Part shown: positions 44,995 to 54,005 of the stretch, one piece after another
Layout of the letters: the number at the start of each line of letters is the position of its first letter
How positions within the stretch are numbered: the first letter of the stretch is position 1
Assembly (NCBI RefSeq): GCF_008763945.1
Contig: NZ_VTQH01000003.1
Location: forward strand, 372,001 to 436,000
DNA from: Microbacterium testaceum StLB037
GTDB taxonomy: Bacteria; Actinomycetota; Actinomycetes; Actinomycetales; Microbacteriaceae
Length of the DNA: 64,000 nt
Reading direction: 5' to 3'
Notes under the pieces: model-generated
Seen by the model: the letters and a program-made list of their open reading frames with translations, nothing else
Databases searched by the model: none
What the model was told of the DNA's origin: nothing
Made by a program: the position numbers and the translations under genes

Positions 44995-46962
44995 TCACTT
45001 CACCTGCGCGCTGATGACGCTCATCACGGCGGTGTCGGCCAGGGTGGTGGTGTCTCCGACCTCGCGGCCCTCGGCGACGTCGCGGAGGAGGCGACGCATA
45101 ATCTTGCCGGAACGCGTCTTGGGCAGCTCTCCGACGATGTAGACATCGCGCGGACGCGCGATCGGGCCGATCTGCTGACCCACCCAGGTGCGCAGCTCGT
45201 CGCCGAGGCCCTCGACGGGGTGCTCCTTGAGGTATCGGCTCTTGATGATGACGAAGGCGACCACGGCCTGACCCGTCGTCTCGTCGCTCGCGCCCACGAC
45301 GGCGGCCTCGGCCACTCCCTCGTGTCCGACGAGCGCCGACTCGATCTCGGCTGTCGACAGGCGGTGGCCCGAGACGTTCATGACGTCGTCGACCCGGCCG
45401 AGCAGCCAGACGTCGCCGTCGTCGTCGAGGCGGGCTCCGTCGCCGGCGAAGTAATACCCCTTGTCGGCGAACTTCTCCCAGTACGTCTCGCGGTAGCGAT
45501 CGGGGTCGCCCCAGATGCCGCGCAGCATGCTGGGCCACGGCTCGGTGACGACGAGAAGGCCGCCGCTACCGTTTCCGACCGGTTCGCCCTGCTCGTCGAC
45601 GACGGCGATCGAGATGCCCGGGATCGGGACCTGGGCGGATCCGGGCTTGGTCTCGGTGACCCCCGGAAGGGCCGAGATCATGATGGCGCCGGTCTCGGTC
45701 TGCCACCACGTGTCGACGATGGGGGTCTGATCGGCACCGATGATCTCGCGGTACCAGATCCACGCCTCGGGGTTGATGGGCTCGCCCACCGAGCCGAGGA
45801 CGCGGAGCGAGGAGAGATCGAACTTCTGGGGCACGTCCCGCCCGATCTTCATGAACGAGCGGATGGCGGTGGGGGCCGTGTAGAAGACCGTCACGCCGTG
45901 CTTCTCGATGAGCTCCCACCACCGGCCCGGGTGGGGGGTGTCGGGGGTGCCCTCGTAGAGCAGCTGGGTGGCGCCGTTGGCCAGCGGGCCGTAGGTGACG
46001 TAGGTGTGACCGGTGATCCACCCGATGTCGGCGGTGCACCAGTACACGTCCGTTTCGGGGTGCACGTCGTGAACGACCCGGTTCGTGAACGCCGCCTGCG
46101 TCAGGTAGCCGCCCGAGGTGTGCAGGATGCCCTTCGGCTTCCCCGTGGTCCCCGAGGTGTAGAGGATGAACAGCGGGGTCTCGGCGGGGAACGCTTCGGC
46201 CTCGTGCTGCGCCGAGGCGGCCGGAACCACGTCGTGCCACCAGAGGTCGCGGCCGTCGGTCCAGTCGACCTCGTTGCCGCCGCGCTTGATGACGAGCACG
46301 TGCTCCACGGTCTCCTGCTCCCCGGAGCCGTTGCGATCGGCGAGAGCCTGGTCGACAGCGGGCTTCAGGGGCGAGACCTTGCCCTTGCGCCATCCCCCGT
46401 CGGCGGTGATGACGAGCTTCGCGCCGGCGTCGTCGATGCGCGCACGCAGGCTGTCGGCCGAGAACCCGCCGAAGACGACGGAGTGCACGGCGCCGATGCG
46501 CGCGACGGCGAGCATCGAGGCGATCGCCTCGGGGATCATCGGCAGGTACAGCGCGACGCGGTCGCCGCGTTCGACGCCGAGCTCGGTGAGGACGTTCGCG
46601 AGACGCTTCACCTCGTCGGTCAGCTCGGCGTAGGTGACGTCGCGCTGGTCGCCGGGCTCGCCCTCCCAGCGCAGCGCGATGCGGTCGCCGTTGCCCGCTT
46701 CGACGTGGCGGTCGAGGCAGTTGTACGCGACGTTGAGCTCTCCGTCGGCGAACCACTCCGCGAACGGCGGGTTCGACCAGTCGAGCACCTGGGTGAACGG
46801 GGTATGCCAGTGCAGCTCACGGGCCTGCTCGGCCCAGAAACCCTCACGGTCCGCCGCGGCGCGCTTGTAAAGGTCCCGGTGGGCGACGGCCTGCGCGGTG
46901 AAGTCCGCCGACGGCGCGAACCGGCGGGTCTCGTTGAGGAGGTGGTCGATCTGGCTGCTCAT
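44995..46962 (-). CDS. acs: Acetyl-CoA synthetase
   Basis: 655 residues, the family's usual size. Activates acetate to acetyl-CoA through acetyl-AMP. Motifs: FILYTSGTTGKPKG (ATP loop), IGWITGHTYVTYGPL, DTWWQTETGAIMIS, GRVDDVMNVSGHRLSTAEIE, and the C-terminal lysine of RSGKIMRR that is acetylated to switch activity in relatives. ATG follows AAGGAG. A TAGCGT -10 box and a palindrome lie upstream. It provides the high-affinity counterpart of AckA-Pta. Confidence 0.97.
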   Translation of the reverse strand: MSSQIDHLLNETRRFAPSADFTAQAVAHRDLYKRAAADREGFWAEQARELHWHTPFTQVLDWSNPPFAEWFADGELNVAYNCLDRHVEAGNGDRIALRWEGEPGDQRDVTYAELTDEVKRLANVLTELGVERGDRVALYLPMIPEAIASMLAVARIGAVHSVVFGGFSADSLRARIDDAGAKLVITADGGWRKGKVSPLKPAVDQALADRNGSGEQETVEHVLVIKRGGNEVDWTDGRDLWWHDVVPAASAQHEAEAFPAETPLFILYTSGTTGKPKGILHTSGGYLTQAAFTNRVVHDVHPETDVYWCTADIGWITGHTYVTYGPLANGATQLLYEGTPDTPHPGRWWELIEKHGVTVFYTAPTAIRSFMKIGRDVPQKFDLSSLRVLGSVGEPINPEAWIWYREIIGADQTPIVDTWWQTETGAIMISALPGVTETKPGSAQVPIPGISIAVVDEQGEPVGNGSGGLLVVTEPWPSMLRGIWGDPDRYRETYWEKFADKGYYFAGDGARLDDDGDVWLLGRVDDVMNVSGHRLSTAEIESALVGHEGVAEAAVVGASDETTGQAVVAFVIIKSRYLKEHPVEGLGDELRTWVGQQIGPIARPRDVYIVGELPKTRSGKIMRRLLRDVAEGREVGDTTTLADTAVMSVISAQVK

Positions 46963-47022
46963 CGCGGCGCTCCTTCGCGTTCACGGACCCGCGCTCCTGC
47001 GCACGGCGTCCTCGTCACGGTC

Positions 47023-47065
47023 ACGCTAGCGACCGCCTCCGACACCGGCCACCTCCGATAGGTGG
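47023..47065 (-). promoter_or_regulatory. acs promoter with palindromic site over the -35 region
   Basis: On the minus strand TAGCGT (47023-47028) is the likely -10 box. CCACCT and AGGTGG (47049-47054 and 47060-47065) form a 6-bp inverted repeat with a five-base spacer where the -35 would be. A regulator bound there would block or replace -35 contact. Confidence 0.4.
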
Positions 47066-47133
47066 GATCCCGTCGAACGCGATCTCGGCGGGTGGGAAAC
47101 AGGTGATATATCGCCGTGAATGGGTCCGTTGAG

Positions 47134-47280
47134 TTGGTCGGGCTCACCTGCACGCGTACTCTAGCTAGCGCCCGAACATCGCTTCCGGCATTCGCGTCGG
47201 GGGGAGCCCCCCAATTTTTCCCCGGCGCGCGGCGGCATCCCTCGCCCCCCACTGTAGGGATGCCGCCCCCTTCTTTTTCC
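47134..47280 (+). ncRNA. Candidate small RNA or attenuated leader before the Tad genes
   Basis: TTGGTC (47134-47139) and TACTCT (47157-47162) form a -35/-10 pair with a 17-base spacer. Within 40-110 bases two terminator-like hairpins follow. GGGGGG/CCCCCC at 47199-47212 leads into AATTTTT. GGCGGCATCCCT/AGGGATGCCGCC at 47231-47242 and 47256-47267 leads into a T-rich run at 47271-47278. No coding frame fits. It may be an independent sRNA of about 50-110 bases. Confidence 0.35.
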
Positions 47281-47407
47281 GGCCGCCTCCGGCCCGGGAG
47301 CGGGTTCGACCCGCCGTCGACGCCGTGACGTTCCTCCACAGGGGCGAATACCGGCGAGGTTTTCACCGAACGCTCCGAGTGGCCCTCGGTCGCCGCCGGT
47401 GGGTGCC

Positions 47408-47413
47408 TACGGT
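47408..47413 (+). promoter_or_regulatory. -10 box TACGGT of tadA (leaderless-type)
   Basis: TACGGT ends seven bases before the GTG at 47421. The region 47281-47407 shows nothing else. Confidence 0.45.
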
Positions 47414-47420
47414 CGTCGTC

Positions 47421-48401
47421 GTGACCTCCCTCGCCCCGACCCCCCGCGGCTCCGACGCCCTCGCGATCGAGGCGCCCGATCCGGCGATGGCATTCCTGCG
47501 TCCCTTCCTCGACGACCCCCTCGTCACCGATCTCTTCGTCAACGGGGAGCGGGGGCTGTTCGTCGATCGAGGAGACGGGGTCGAACACGTGCCCTCGTGG
47601 CGGGCGAGCGAGGCGGAGGTCCGCCGGCTCGCAGTGCGGCTCATCGCGCTGGGCGGGCGGCACCTCGACGACGCCTCACCGTGCGTCGACGTCCGGCTCG
47701 ACGCGGGCGTGCGCGTGCACGCGGTGCTGGCACCCGTCGCGGCGACCGGCACGACCATCTCCGTCCGGGTGCCGAAGTTCGACGGCCCCGACCTCGCCGC
47801 CCTGCAGCGCGCCGGGATGTTCACCGCCCGGCAGCGGGAGCGCCTCGAGAGTCTCGTGGACCATCGCGAGAACGTCCTGATCGCCGGGGCGACCGGTGCG
47901 GGTAAGACCACCTTGCTCACCGCGCTGCTGTCACGCGTGCCCCCGAGCGAGCGGATCGTCACGATCGAGGAGGTCGCGGAGCTGCGACCGGATCATCCCC
48001 ATCACGTCGCCCTCGAGGCGCGCCAGCCCAATATCGAGGGGGTGGGCGGCATCCCGCTCGCCCGCCTGCTGCGGGAGGCCCTGCGGATGCGCCCCGACCG
48101 GCTGGTGCTGGGCGAGTGTCGCGGCGAGGAGGTGCGCGATCTGCTCATGGCGCTCAACACCGGGCACGACGGCGGAGCGGGAACCCTGCACGCGAGCAGC
48201 CTCATCGACGTCGCGACCCGGCTCGAAGCCCTGGGGGCGCTCGCGGGGATGGATGCCGAGACCTGCGCGCGGCAGAGCGTCGGGGCCATCGGTGCGGTGG
48301 TCCACGTCGAGAGGGTCGCCGGTCGACGCCGGGTCACCGGGTGGGGGCGACCGGTGCTGCGAGCGGGACGCCTCCGCATCGAGCAGGAGAAGTGGACGTG
48401 A
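47421..48401 (+). CDS. Tad/CpaF-type pilus assembly ATPase
   Basis: 326 residues, TadA family of type II/IV secretion ATPases. Powers assembly of Flp-type pili. The N-terminal part has FLDDPLVTDLFVNG, usual in CpaF proteins; Walker A GATGAGKTTLL; Asp box IVTIEEVAELRP; Walker B-like RLVLGECRGEEV; His box GTLHASS. It lacks the longer N-terminal extensions of some CpaF proteins. GTG chosen at the leaderless promoter and where conserved protein begins. Its stop overlaps the next gene (GTGA). A CpaE/ssd gene usual upstream is absent. Confidence 0.92.
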   Translation: MTSLAPTPRGSDALAIEAPDPAMAFLRPFLDDPLVTDLFVNGERGLFVDRGDGVEHVPSWRASEAEVRRLAVRLIALGGRHLDDASPCVDVRLDAGVRVHAVLAPVAATGTTISVRVPKFDGPDLAALQRAGMFTARQRERLESLVDHRENVLIAGATGAGKTTLLTALLSRVPPSERIVTIEEVAELRPDHPHHVALEARQPNIEGVGGIPLARLLREALRMRPDRLVLGECRGEEVRDLLMALNTGHDGGAGTLHASSLIDVATRLEALGALAGMDAETCARQSVGAIGAVVHVERVAGRRRVTGWGRPVLRAGRLRIEQEKWT

Positions 48402-49315
48402 CCACCGCTGCGGTGCTCCGCCCTTCCGCGCTCCGCGACTCCGTTCAGCGTCGCGCGCAGGGGGCCGACCCGATCGAGACGGTCCTCCGGCTGGCCGTCC
48501 TGCTGTCCGGCGGAACCGCGCCGGCCCTTGCCTGGAACTATCTCGCCGACGGCGGCGACCCGACGCTGACCGCGGCGGCGGAGGCGGCTGCCCGCGGTGA
48601 CGACGTGGGGGTCGTCCTGAGAGCGGCCGGCGAGTCCTGGCACGGGGTCGCCGCGATCTGGAGCGTGGCCGTCGGTGCCGGAGCGCCCCTGTCCGACGCC
48701 CTCCGCTCGGTCGTGGGTTCCCTCCGGGAGGCGGCCGACGTGTCCGCCGACGTACGGGTCGCGCTCGCCGAGCCAGCGGCCACCGCCCGGCTGCTCGCCT
48801 GGCTACCGCTGGCTGGCATCCCGCTCACGGGACTCCTCGGCATCGACGTGGTCGGCGTCCTCCTCCACGATCCGCTCGGCCGGATCTGCTTCGGGTCCGG
48901 GATCGTCCTGATGGGCGCAGCCCGCGTCTGGATGAGAGGCCTGACGCGCCGCGCGCGCCCCTCGCCCGAGATCCCCGGGCTCGAGGCGGAGCTCTGGGCC
49001 GTCGCCCTGTCGGCGGGGGTGTCCGTCGACAGGGCGAACGCTCTCATCGGCGAACTCGACGTCGCCTCGGCCGGAGGGGCCGCGGTGACGGGCACCCTCG
49101 AGCTGGCGACGCGCGCGGGCGTACCCGCCGCCGAATTGTTGCGCGGAGACGCCTGGATCGCGCGCTATCGGGCGCGGACCGCCGGTCGGGTGGCCGCCGC
49201 GAGACTCTCGACCCGATTGCTCGTGCCGATCGGGGTCTGCACTCTGCCGGCCTTCCTGCTCATCGCCGTCGTCCCGGCCGTGCTGGGTGTCCTGCGCTCG
49301 ACCTCGCTGCCGTGA
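48398..49315 (+). CDS. Fused TadB/TadC-like pilus membrane protein
   Basis: 305 residues with type II secretion F-domain character in both halves. The first half (about 1-185) has VGAGAPLSDALRSV and two helices (LLAWLPLAGIPLTGLLGI and the next). The second half (about 190-305) has AELWAVALSAGVSVDRAN and a C-terminal helix pair. Most actinobacterial Tad islands use separate TadB and TadC genes; here one gene stands in both places between tadA and the pilin. These proteins form the inner-membrane platform for pilus assembly. Confidence 0.82.
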   Translation: MTTAAVLRPSALRDSVQRRAQGADPIETVLRLAVLLSGGTAPALAWNYLADGGDPTLTAAAEAAARGDDVGVVLRAAGESWHGVAAIWSVAVGAGAPLSDALRSVVGSLREAADVSADVRVALAEPAATARLLAWLPLAGIPLTGLLGIDVVGVLLHDPLGRICFGSGIVLMGAARVWMRGLTRRARPSPEIPGLEAELWAVALSAGVSVDRANALIGELDVASAGGAAVTGTLELATRAGVPAAELLRGDAWIARYRARTAGRVAAARLSTRLLVPIGVCTLPAFLLIAVVPAVLGVLRSTSLP

Positions 49316-49355
49316 ACGGCGCCCCCGACCCACCACAAGAAGAAGGAGTACTCCC

Positions 49356-49592
49356 ATGATCCGTTTCCCTCGCCGTTCCACGCGTCGCGCCCGCGGCGCC
49401 GACCTGCCCGCGCTGACCTCGACGCGAGCCGGCGCCCTGTTCCTCGACGAGCGCGGCGCCGCGACCGCCGAGTACGCCATCGCCACCATGGCCGCGGTCG
49501 CGTTCGCGGGCCTGCTGGTCGTGATCATGCGCAGCGACGAGGTGCGCGGCATCCTCACCGACCTCGTCCGCCGGGCACTGACCGTCCAATGA
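49356..49592 (+). CDS. Flp-like pilin, DUF4244 type
   Basis: 78 residues. A basic N-terminus of about 35 residues is followed by DERGAATAEYAIATMAAVAF, where G-x-x-T-A-E-Y resembles the prepilin cleavage region of Flp pilins, then a hydrophobic helix. Strong AGAAGGAG ribosome site suggests high output. It is the probable major pilin of this Tad cluster. The stop overlaps the next ATG. Confidence 0.88.
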   Translation: MIRFPRRSTRRARGADLPALTSTRAGALFLDERGAATAEYAIATMAAVAFAGLLVVIMRSDEVRGILTDLVRRALTVQ

Positions 49593-49915
49593 GGAGGCCA
49601 CTCGGGCAGGAGGGCGCCGTGACCGCCGAGTTCGCCGTGGCGTTACCGGCCATCGTGGTGATGCTCGCGCTCGGAGCCGGGATCCTCGGTGCGTTCGCGA
49701 CAGCGGTGCACGTGCAGCAGGTCACGGCGGAGGCTGCTCGCCTCCTCGGGCGCGGCGACGCGCTCGCCCTCTCGCGCCTCGCGGAGATCGGGGCGACGGC
49801 GTCGGTCGATCACGGCGACGGTGTGGTCTGCGTGCGGGCGGCGGCGCCCGTTCCGCTCGAGCTTCCCCTCCCGGCGGTGACGGCGCGGGCCTGTGCGCTC
49901 GACGGCGGTCGTTGA
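49589..49915 (+). CDS. TadE-like minor pilin/pseudopilin
   Basis: 108 residues: short start, EGAVTAEFAVALPAIVVMLAL helix typical of TadE (the T-A-E-F-A pattern), then a small external domain with one cysteine pair (VVCVRAA, ARACALDG). Coupled by ATGA-type overlaps on both sides. Probably helps pilus assembly or sits at the tip. Confidence 0.85.
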   Translation: MRRPLGQEGAVTAEFAVALPAIVVMLALGAGILGAFATAVHVQQVTAEAARLLGRGDALALSRLAEIGATASVDHGDGVVCVRAAAPVPLELPLPAVTARACALDGGR

Positions 49916-50355
49916 TGGCGGGGACGGTTGCGACCCTCGGCGTTACATCGGTGCTCGTCGGAGCCGTCGCCGCGCTGGCCGTGATCGGCGGGGCGGTGAT
50001 CACCGCCGAGCGCGTGGCCGCCGTCGCCGACGCGGCCGCCTTGGCGGCGGCGGATGCCGCGAGTGGAGCGGTGACGGGCGTGCCGTGCGAGGAGGCTGAG
50101 CGTGTGGCCGCGGCGGGGGCTGCGCGCCTGCGAGAGTGCGATGTCGATGGCCTGATCGCCACCATCACCGTCGCCGGGGCGTACGGTGGGATTTCATTCG
50201 ATGCGCGCTCACGGGCCGGACCCCCCCAAAAACCCCGGGCCCGTGAGACCTCCCGGAACCCGAACAGGGAGGCGTGTGTATGGTGTGCATCGACGAAAGG
50301 ACCCCAGTGGCAAACGGAAAGAAGCTCGTCATCGTCGAGTCCCCGACGAAGATGA
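49915..50355 (+). CDS. TadE/Rv3654c-like helicase-adjacent pseudopilin, C-terminus doubtful
   Basis: 146 codons as read. The N-terminal helix LGVTSVLVGAVAALAVIGGA and the following ADAAALAAADAA plus PCEEAERVAAAGAARLREC are the usual Rv3654c-like pattern. After residue ~102 (ARSRAGPP) the frame becomes unlike protein, passing through C7A5 at 50221-50232 and overlapping topA by 49 bases. If the C-tract had one more C, the protein would stop within ten residues (TGA at 50243-50245), which matches the short Ala-Gly-Pro endings of relatives. A homopolymer error or real frameshift is likely. Confidence 0.75.
   Translation: MAGTVATLGVTSVLVGAVAALAVIGGAVITAERVAAVADAAALAAADAASGAVTGVPCEEAERVAAAGAARLRECDVDGLIATITVAGAYGGISFDARSRAGPPQKPRARETSRNPNREACVWCASTKGPQWQTERSSSSSSPRRR
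50279..50284 (+). promoter_or_regulatory. -10 box TATGGT of topA
   Basis: TATGGT lies 22 bases before the topA GTG, giving a leader of about 16 bases that includes the AAAGGA ribosome site. Confidence 0.4.
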
Positions 50356-53177
50356 AGTCGATCCAGGGATACCTCGGCGACGGCTACGAGGTGCTCAGCT
50401 CGGTCGGCCACATCCGCGACCTCGCGTCGAAGAAGGAGATCCCGGCCGACAAGAAGGCGGCGTACGGCAAGTACTCCATCGACGTCGAGAACGACTTCGA
50501 CCCCTTCTACGTCGTCAACGACCGCAAGACCAAGACGGTGGCCGAGCTCAAGAGGGCTCTCAAAGGCGCCGACGAAGTCCTGCTCGCCACTGATGGTGAC
50601 CGCGAGGGCGAAGCCATCGCGTGGCACCTGCTCGAGGTCCTCCAGCCCAAGGTCCCCGTCCGCCGCATGATCTTCCACGAGATCACCAAGGACGCCATCA
50701 AGGAAGCCGCCGAGCACACCCGCGATCTCGACGTGTCGCTCGTCGATGCGCAGGAGACCCGCCGCGTCCTCGACCGTCTGTACGGGTGGGATGTCTCGCC
50801 GGTCCTGTGGCGGAAGGTCGGCTCGGGCCGCGAGGGCACCGCCCTCAGCGCCGGGCGCGTGCAGTCCGCCGCAACGCGCATGGTCGTCGAGCGCGAGCGC
50901 GAGCGCATGGCCTTCGTATCCGCGTCGTACTGGGACGTCGAGGCAGTCGCGTCGCAGTCGGGCTCGTCGTTCACCACTCGCTTGAACCGTCTCGACGGCG
51001 CGCCGATCGCGCGCGGCGGCGACTACGACGACAACGGTCAGCTCAAGAAGGCCGTCGTGGTCCTCGACGAGGCGCAGGCCCGCGCCCTGGCCGACGCGAT
51101 CGCCGCCGCCGGCACCGCGACCGTCGCCAAGGTCGAGGCGAAGCCCGGCACGCGCAGCCCCCGTGCGCCGTTCACGACCTCCACCCTCCAGCAGGAGGCC
51201 GGACGCAAGCTCTCGATGAGCGCGAAGCACGCCATGGGCGTCGCGCAGCGCCTCTACGAGAAGGGCTTCATCACCTATATGCGTACCGACTCGGTCGCCC
51301 TGTCGGGGCAGGCGATCTCGGCAGCGCGCGCCCAGGCGGTCGCCCTCTACGGCGACAAGGCGATTCCCGCGAATCCGCGCGTCTACAAGAGCAAGTCGAA
51401 GAACGCGCAGGAGGCGCACGAGGCCATCCGCCCCTCCGGCGAGACCTTCCGCACTCCCGCGTCGCTGGCGTCTTCGCTCGACCGCGACGAGCAGAAGCTC
51501 TACGACCTCATCTGGAAGCGCACCGTCGCCAGCCAGATGGCGGATGCCAAGTACGAGACGACGACCGTCACCCTCACGGTGCAGGCGGGCTCTCAGGTGG
51601 CCGAGTTCACGGCATCCGGAACCGTCTACACCTTCAAGGGCTTCCTCGAGGCCTATGAGGAGGGTGCCGACGAGAAGCGCAACGCCGACGACGCCGACCA
51701 GTCGCTGCCGATCGTGGCCGTGGGCGACACGCTGAGCGTCAGCGACGTCGAGCCCAAGGGGCACAGCACCTCGCCGAAGCCCCGCTACACCGAGGCGAGC
51801 CTCGTCAAGGCGCTCGAAGAGAAGGGCATCGGTCGTCCCTCGACGTTCGCCAGCATCATCGGCGTCATCCTCGATCGGGGATACGTCAGCAAGCGCGGAC
51901 AGGCTCTCGTGCCCAGTTGGCTCGCCTTCAGCGTCGTTCGCCTGCTCGAGGAGCACTTCGCCGATCTGGTCGACTACGACTTCACCGCGGCCCTCGAGGA
52001 CGACCTCGACGCCATCGCCCGCGGAGAGCAGCGCCGGACGGAGTGGCTAAAGTCGTTCTACTTCGGTTCCGAGAAGCAGGTGGGCCTGCGGCACATCGTC
52101 GACAACCTCGGCGAGATCGACGCCCGCGAGCTCAACTCGACGCGCATCACCGACACGGCGACGCTGCGCTTCGGGAAGTACGGCCCCTACCTCGAGGTCG
52201 CCGATCCCGCGGCCGGACCCGACGCCAAGCCCCGCATCGTCAACATCCCCGAAGACCTGGCCCCCGACGAGCTCACGCCCGAGAAGGCGCAGGAGCTCAT
52301 CGACGCTCCCGTCGCCGGTGATCGCGTCCTGGGCGAGAACCCCGAGAACGGCAAGCTCGTCGTGGTGAAGGACGGCCGCTTCGGTCCCTACGTGCAAGAG
52401 GTCGACGCCGAGGAGCCCGAAGAGGTCGATCAGTCGACGGGCGAGGTCGTCGAGGCGCCGAAGAAGCGCGGGGCGAAGAAAGAAGCCGCGCCGAAGCCGC
52501 GCACGGCATCGCTGTTCCGGTCGATGTCGGTCGACACCGTCGACCTCGCCACGGCGCTGCAGTTGCTCTCGCTCCCGCGCGTGGTGGGCACCGACCCCGA
52601 GTCGGGCGATGAGATCACCGCGCAGAACGGGCGGTTCGGTCCTTACCTCAAGAAGGGCACCGATTCGCGGTCGCTCGACGACGAGACGCAGATCTTCGAC
52701 ATCACGCTCGAACAGGCTCTCGCCAAGTACGCCGAGCCGAAGTACGGTGCGCGCCGCGCCTCGAGCGCGCTGAAGGAGTTCGACGCGGACCCGGTCAGCG
52801 GCAAGCCCATCAAGCTCAAGGACGGTCGTTTCGGTCCGTATGTCACCGACGGGGAGACCAACGCCACGGTTCCGCGCGGTGAGGACGCGATGGGCATCAC
52901 TTTCGAGCGCGCCGTCGAGCTGATCGCCGACAAGCGCGCGAAGGGTCCCGCGCCGAAGAAGACCGCCGCCCGCAAGGCGCCGGCGAAGACGGCGGCGGCG
53001 AAGACCACGGCGGCGAAGAAGACGACGGCGGCGAAGACGACGGCGGCCAAGACCACGGCGGCGAAGACGACGGCGGCCAAGACCACGGCGGCGAAGACCA
53101 CCGCGGCGAAGACCACGGCTGCGAAGACCACCGCGGCGAAGACGACGACCACGCGCAAGGCGCCGGCGACCTCGTGA
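50307..53177 (+). CDS. topA: DNA topoisomerase I
   Basis: 956 residues. Relaxes negative supercoils. Toprim domain at the start (KKLVIVESPTKMKSIQGYL; later ATDGDREGEAIAWHL), the DNA-binding arch, and the catalytic tyrosine in FITYMRTDSVALS. The C-terminal half has four repeats of the RFGKYGPYL/GRFGPY type in place of zinc fingers, as in other actinobacteria, and ends in a lysine/alanine tail (about 885-956). GTG chosen because the protein then starts MANGKKLVIVESP and AAAGGA lies five bases upstream. Its stop overlaps tmk by four bases. Confidence 0.97.
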   Translation: MANGKKLVIVESPTKMKSIQGYLGDGYEVLSSVGHIRDLASKKEIPADKKAAYGKYSIDVENDFDPFYVVNDRKTKTVAELKRALKGADEVLLATDGDREGEAIAWHLLEVLQPKVPVRRMIFHEITKDAIKEAAEHTRDLDVSLVDAQETRRVLDRLYGWDVSPVLWRKVGSGREGTALSAGRVQSAATRMVVERERERMAFVSASYWDVEAVASQSGSSFTTRLNRLDGAPIARGGDYDDNGQLKKAVVVLDEAQARALADAIAAAGTATVAKVEAKPGTRSPRAPFTTSTLQQEAGRKLSMSAKHAMGVAQRLYEKGFITYMRTDSVALSGQAISAARAQAVALYGDKAIPANPRVYKSKSKNAQEAHEAIRPSGETFRTPASLASSLDRDEQKLYDLIWKRTVASQMADAKYETTTVTLTVQAGSQVAEFTASGTVYTFKGFLEAYEEGADEKRNADDADQSLPIVAVGDTLSVSDVEPKGHSTSPKPRYTEASLVKALEEKGIGRPSTFASIIGVILDRGYVSKRGQALVPSWLAFSVVRLLEEHFADLVDYDFTAALEDDLDAIARGEQRRTEWLKSFYFGSEKQVGLRHIVDNLGEIDARELNSTRITDTATLRFGKYGPYLEVADPAAGPDAKPRIVNIPEDLAPDELTPEKAQELIDAPVAGDRVLGENPENGKLVVVKDGRFGPYVQEVDAEEPEEVDQSTGEVVEAPKKRGAKKEAAPKPRTASLFRSMSVDTVDLATALQLLSLPRVVGTDPESGDEITAQNGRFGPYLKKGTDSRSLDDETQIFDITLEQALAKYAEPKYGARRASSALKEFDADPVSGKPIKLKDGRFGPYVTDGETNATVPRGEDAMGITFERAVELIADKRAKGPAPKKTAARKAPAKTAAAKTTAAKKTTAAKTTAAKTTAAKTTAAKTTAAKTTAAKTTAAKTTAAKTTTTRKAPATS
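52990..53150 (+). repeat. Lys-Thr-Thr-Ala-Ala coding repeat in the topA tail
   Basis: About ten 15-base units close to AAGACCACGGCGGCG encode K-T-T-A-A in a row. Lysine-rich tails of this kind in actinobacterial TopA raise processivity; the nearly identical units make the copy number prone to change. Confidence 0.8.
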
Positions 53178-53848
53178 CGCACGAGCGCACCCGGCCGCTG
53201 ACCGTCCCTCGGGAGGCCGCGGCCGGGGGCCCGGGCTTGTTCGTGACCCTCGAGGGGGGCGACGGCGCGGGCAAGACCACCCAGGCCTCGATGCTCGAGG
53301 AGTGGCTGACCTCGCACGGGCGGGCCGTCGTTCGCACGCGCGAGCCCGGAGGCACCGACGTGGGGGTGCGCATCCGCGACATCGTGCTGCACCATCGCGG
53401 TCACATCGCCGCGCGCGCGGAGGCACTGCTGTACGCGGCGGATCGGGCCCACCACGTCGAGACGGTCGTGCAGCCGGCGATCGCCCGGGGCGATGTCGTC
53501 ATCCAGGATCGATATCTCGATTCGTCCGTGGCCTACCAGGGCGCCGGGAGGATCCTGGATGCCGACGACATCCGCGCTCTGTCGCTCTGGGCGACCGGCG
53601 GTCTCCTTCCCGACCTCACGGTGCTGCTGGACCTCGACCCCGCCGCGGCACGCCGGAGGTTGGACGCCGACGACAAGCCCTTCGACCGTCTCGAAGCCGA
53701 GAAGGCCGACTTCCACTCCCGCGTGCGCGCCGGCTTCCTCGCCCTCGCTGCCCGGGAGCCGCACCGGTTCCTGGTGCTCGACGCTACCCTGCCCCCCGAA
53801 GAGCTGGCCGACCGCGTACGCGAGGCCGTCGCGGCCCTGCTCGACTGA
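53174..53848 (+). CDS. tmk: Thymidylate kinase
   Basis: 224 residues. Phosphorylates dTMP to dTDP. P-loop EGGDGAGKTTQ near residue 28, the REPGGTDVG loop, and DRYLDSSVAYQGAGR (DR-Y motif). The first ~18 residues are extra relative to the common start, but the GTG overlapping the topA stop (GTGA) is the natural coupled start. Order topA-tmk-holB is common in Microbacteriaceae-like genomes. Confidence 0.95.
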   Translation: MTHERTRPLTVPREAAAGGPGLFVTLEGGDGAGKTTQASMLEEWLTSHGRAVVRTREPGGTDVGVRIRDIVLHHRGHIAARAEALLYAADRAHHVETVVQPAIARGDVVIQDRYLDSSVAYQGAGRILDADDIRALSLWATGGLLPDLTVLLDLDPAAARRRLDADDKPFDRLEAEKADFHSRVRAGFLALAAREPHRFLVLDATLPPEELADRVREAVAALLD

Positions 53849-54005
53849 CGCCCGGGCGTGGGTGCGTGCCCCCGCGCAGGCGCTCGCTCGCGGGTGCCTC
53901 GCTCCGCAGCGCCCCGCGCGGTGACCCGCGCGCGATGCGCCCGAACGCCACGCGCTCCGGCGCGATGCACAGCCGACGACCAGCGGCGGTGTCCGACCCC
54001 GCGAT

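Noticed and set aside
52990-53150. CRISPR-like array
   Set aside because: The repeats are contiguous 15-base codon units in topA without spacers.
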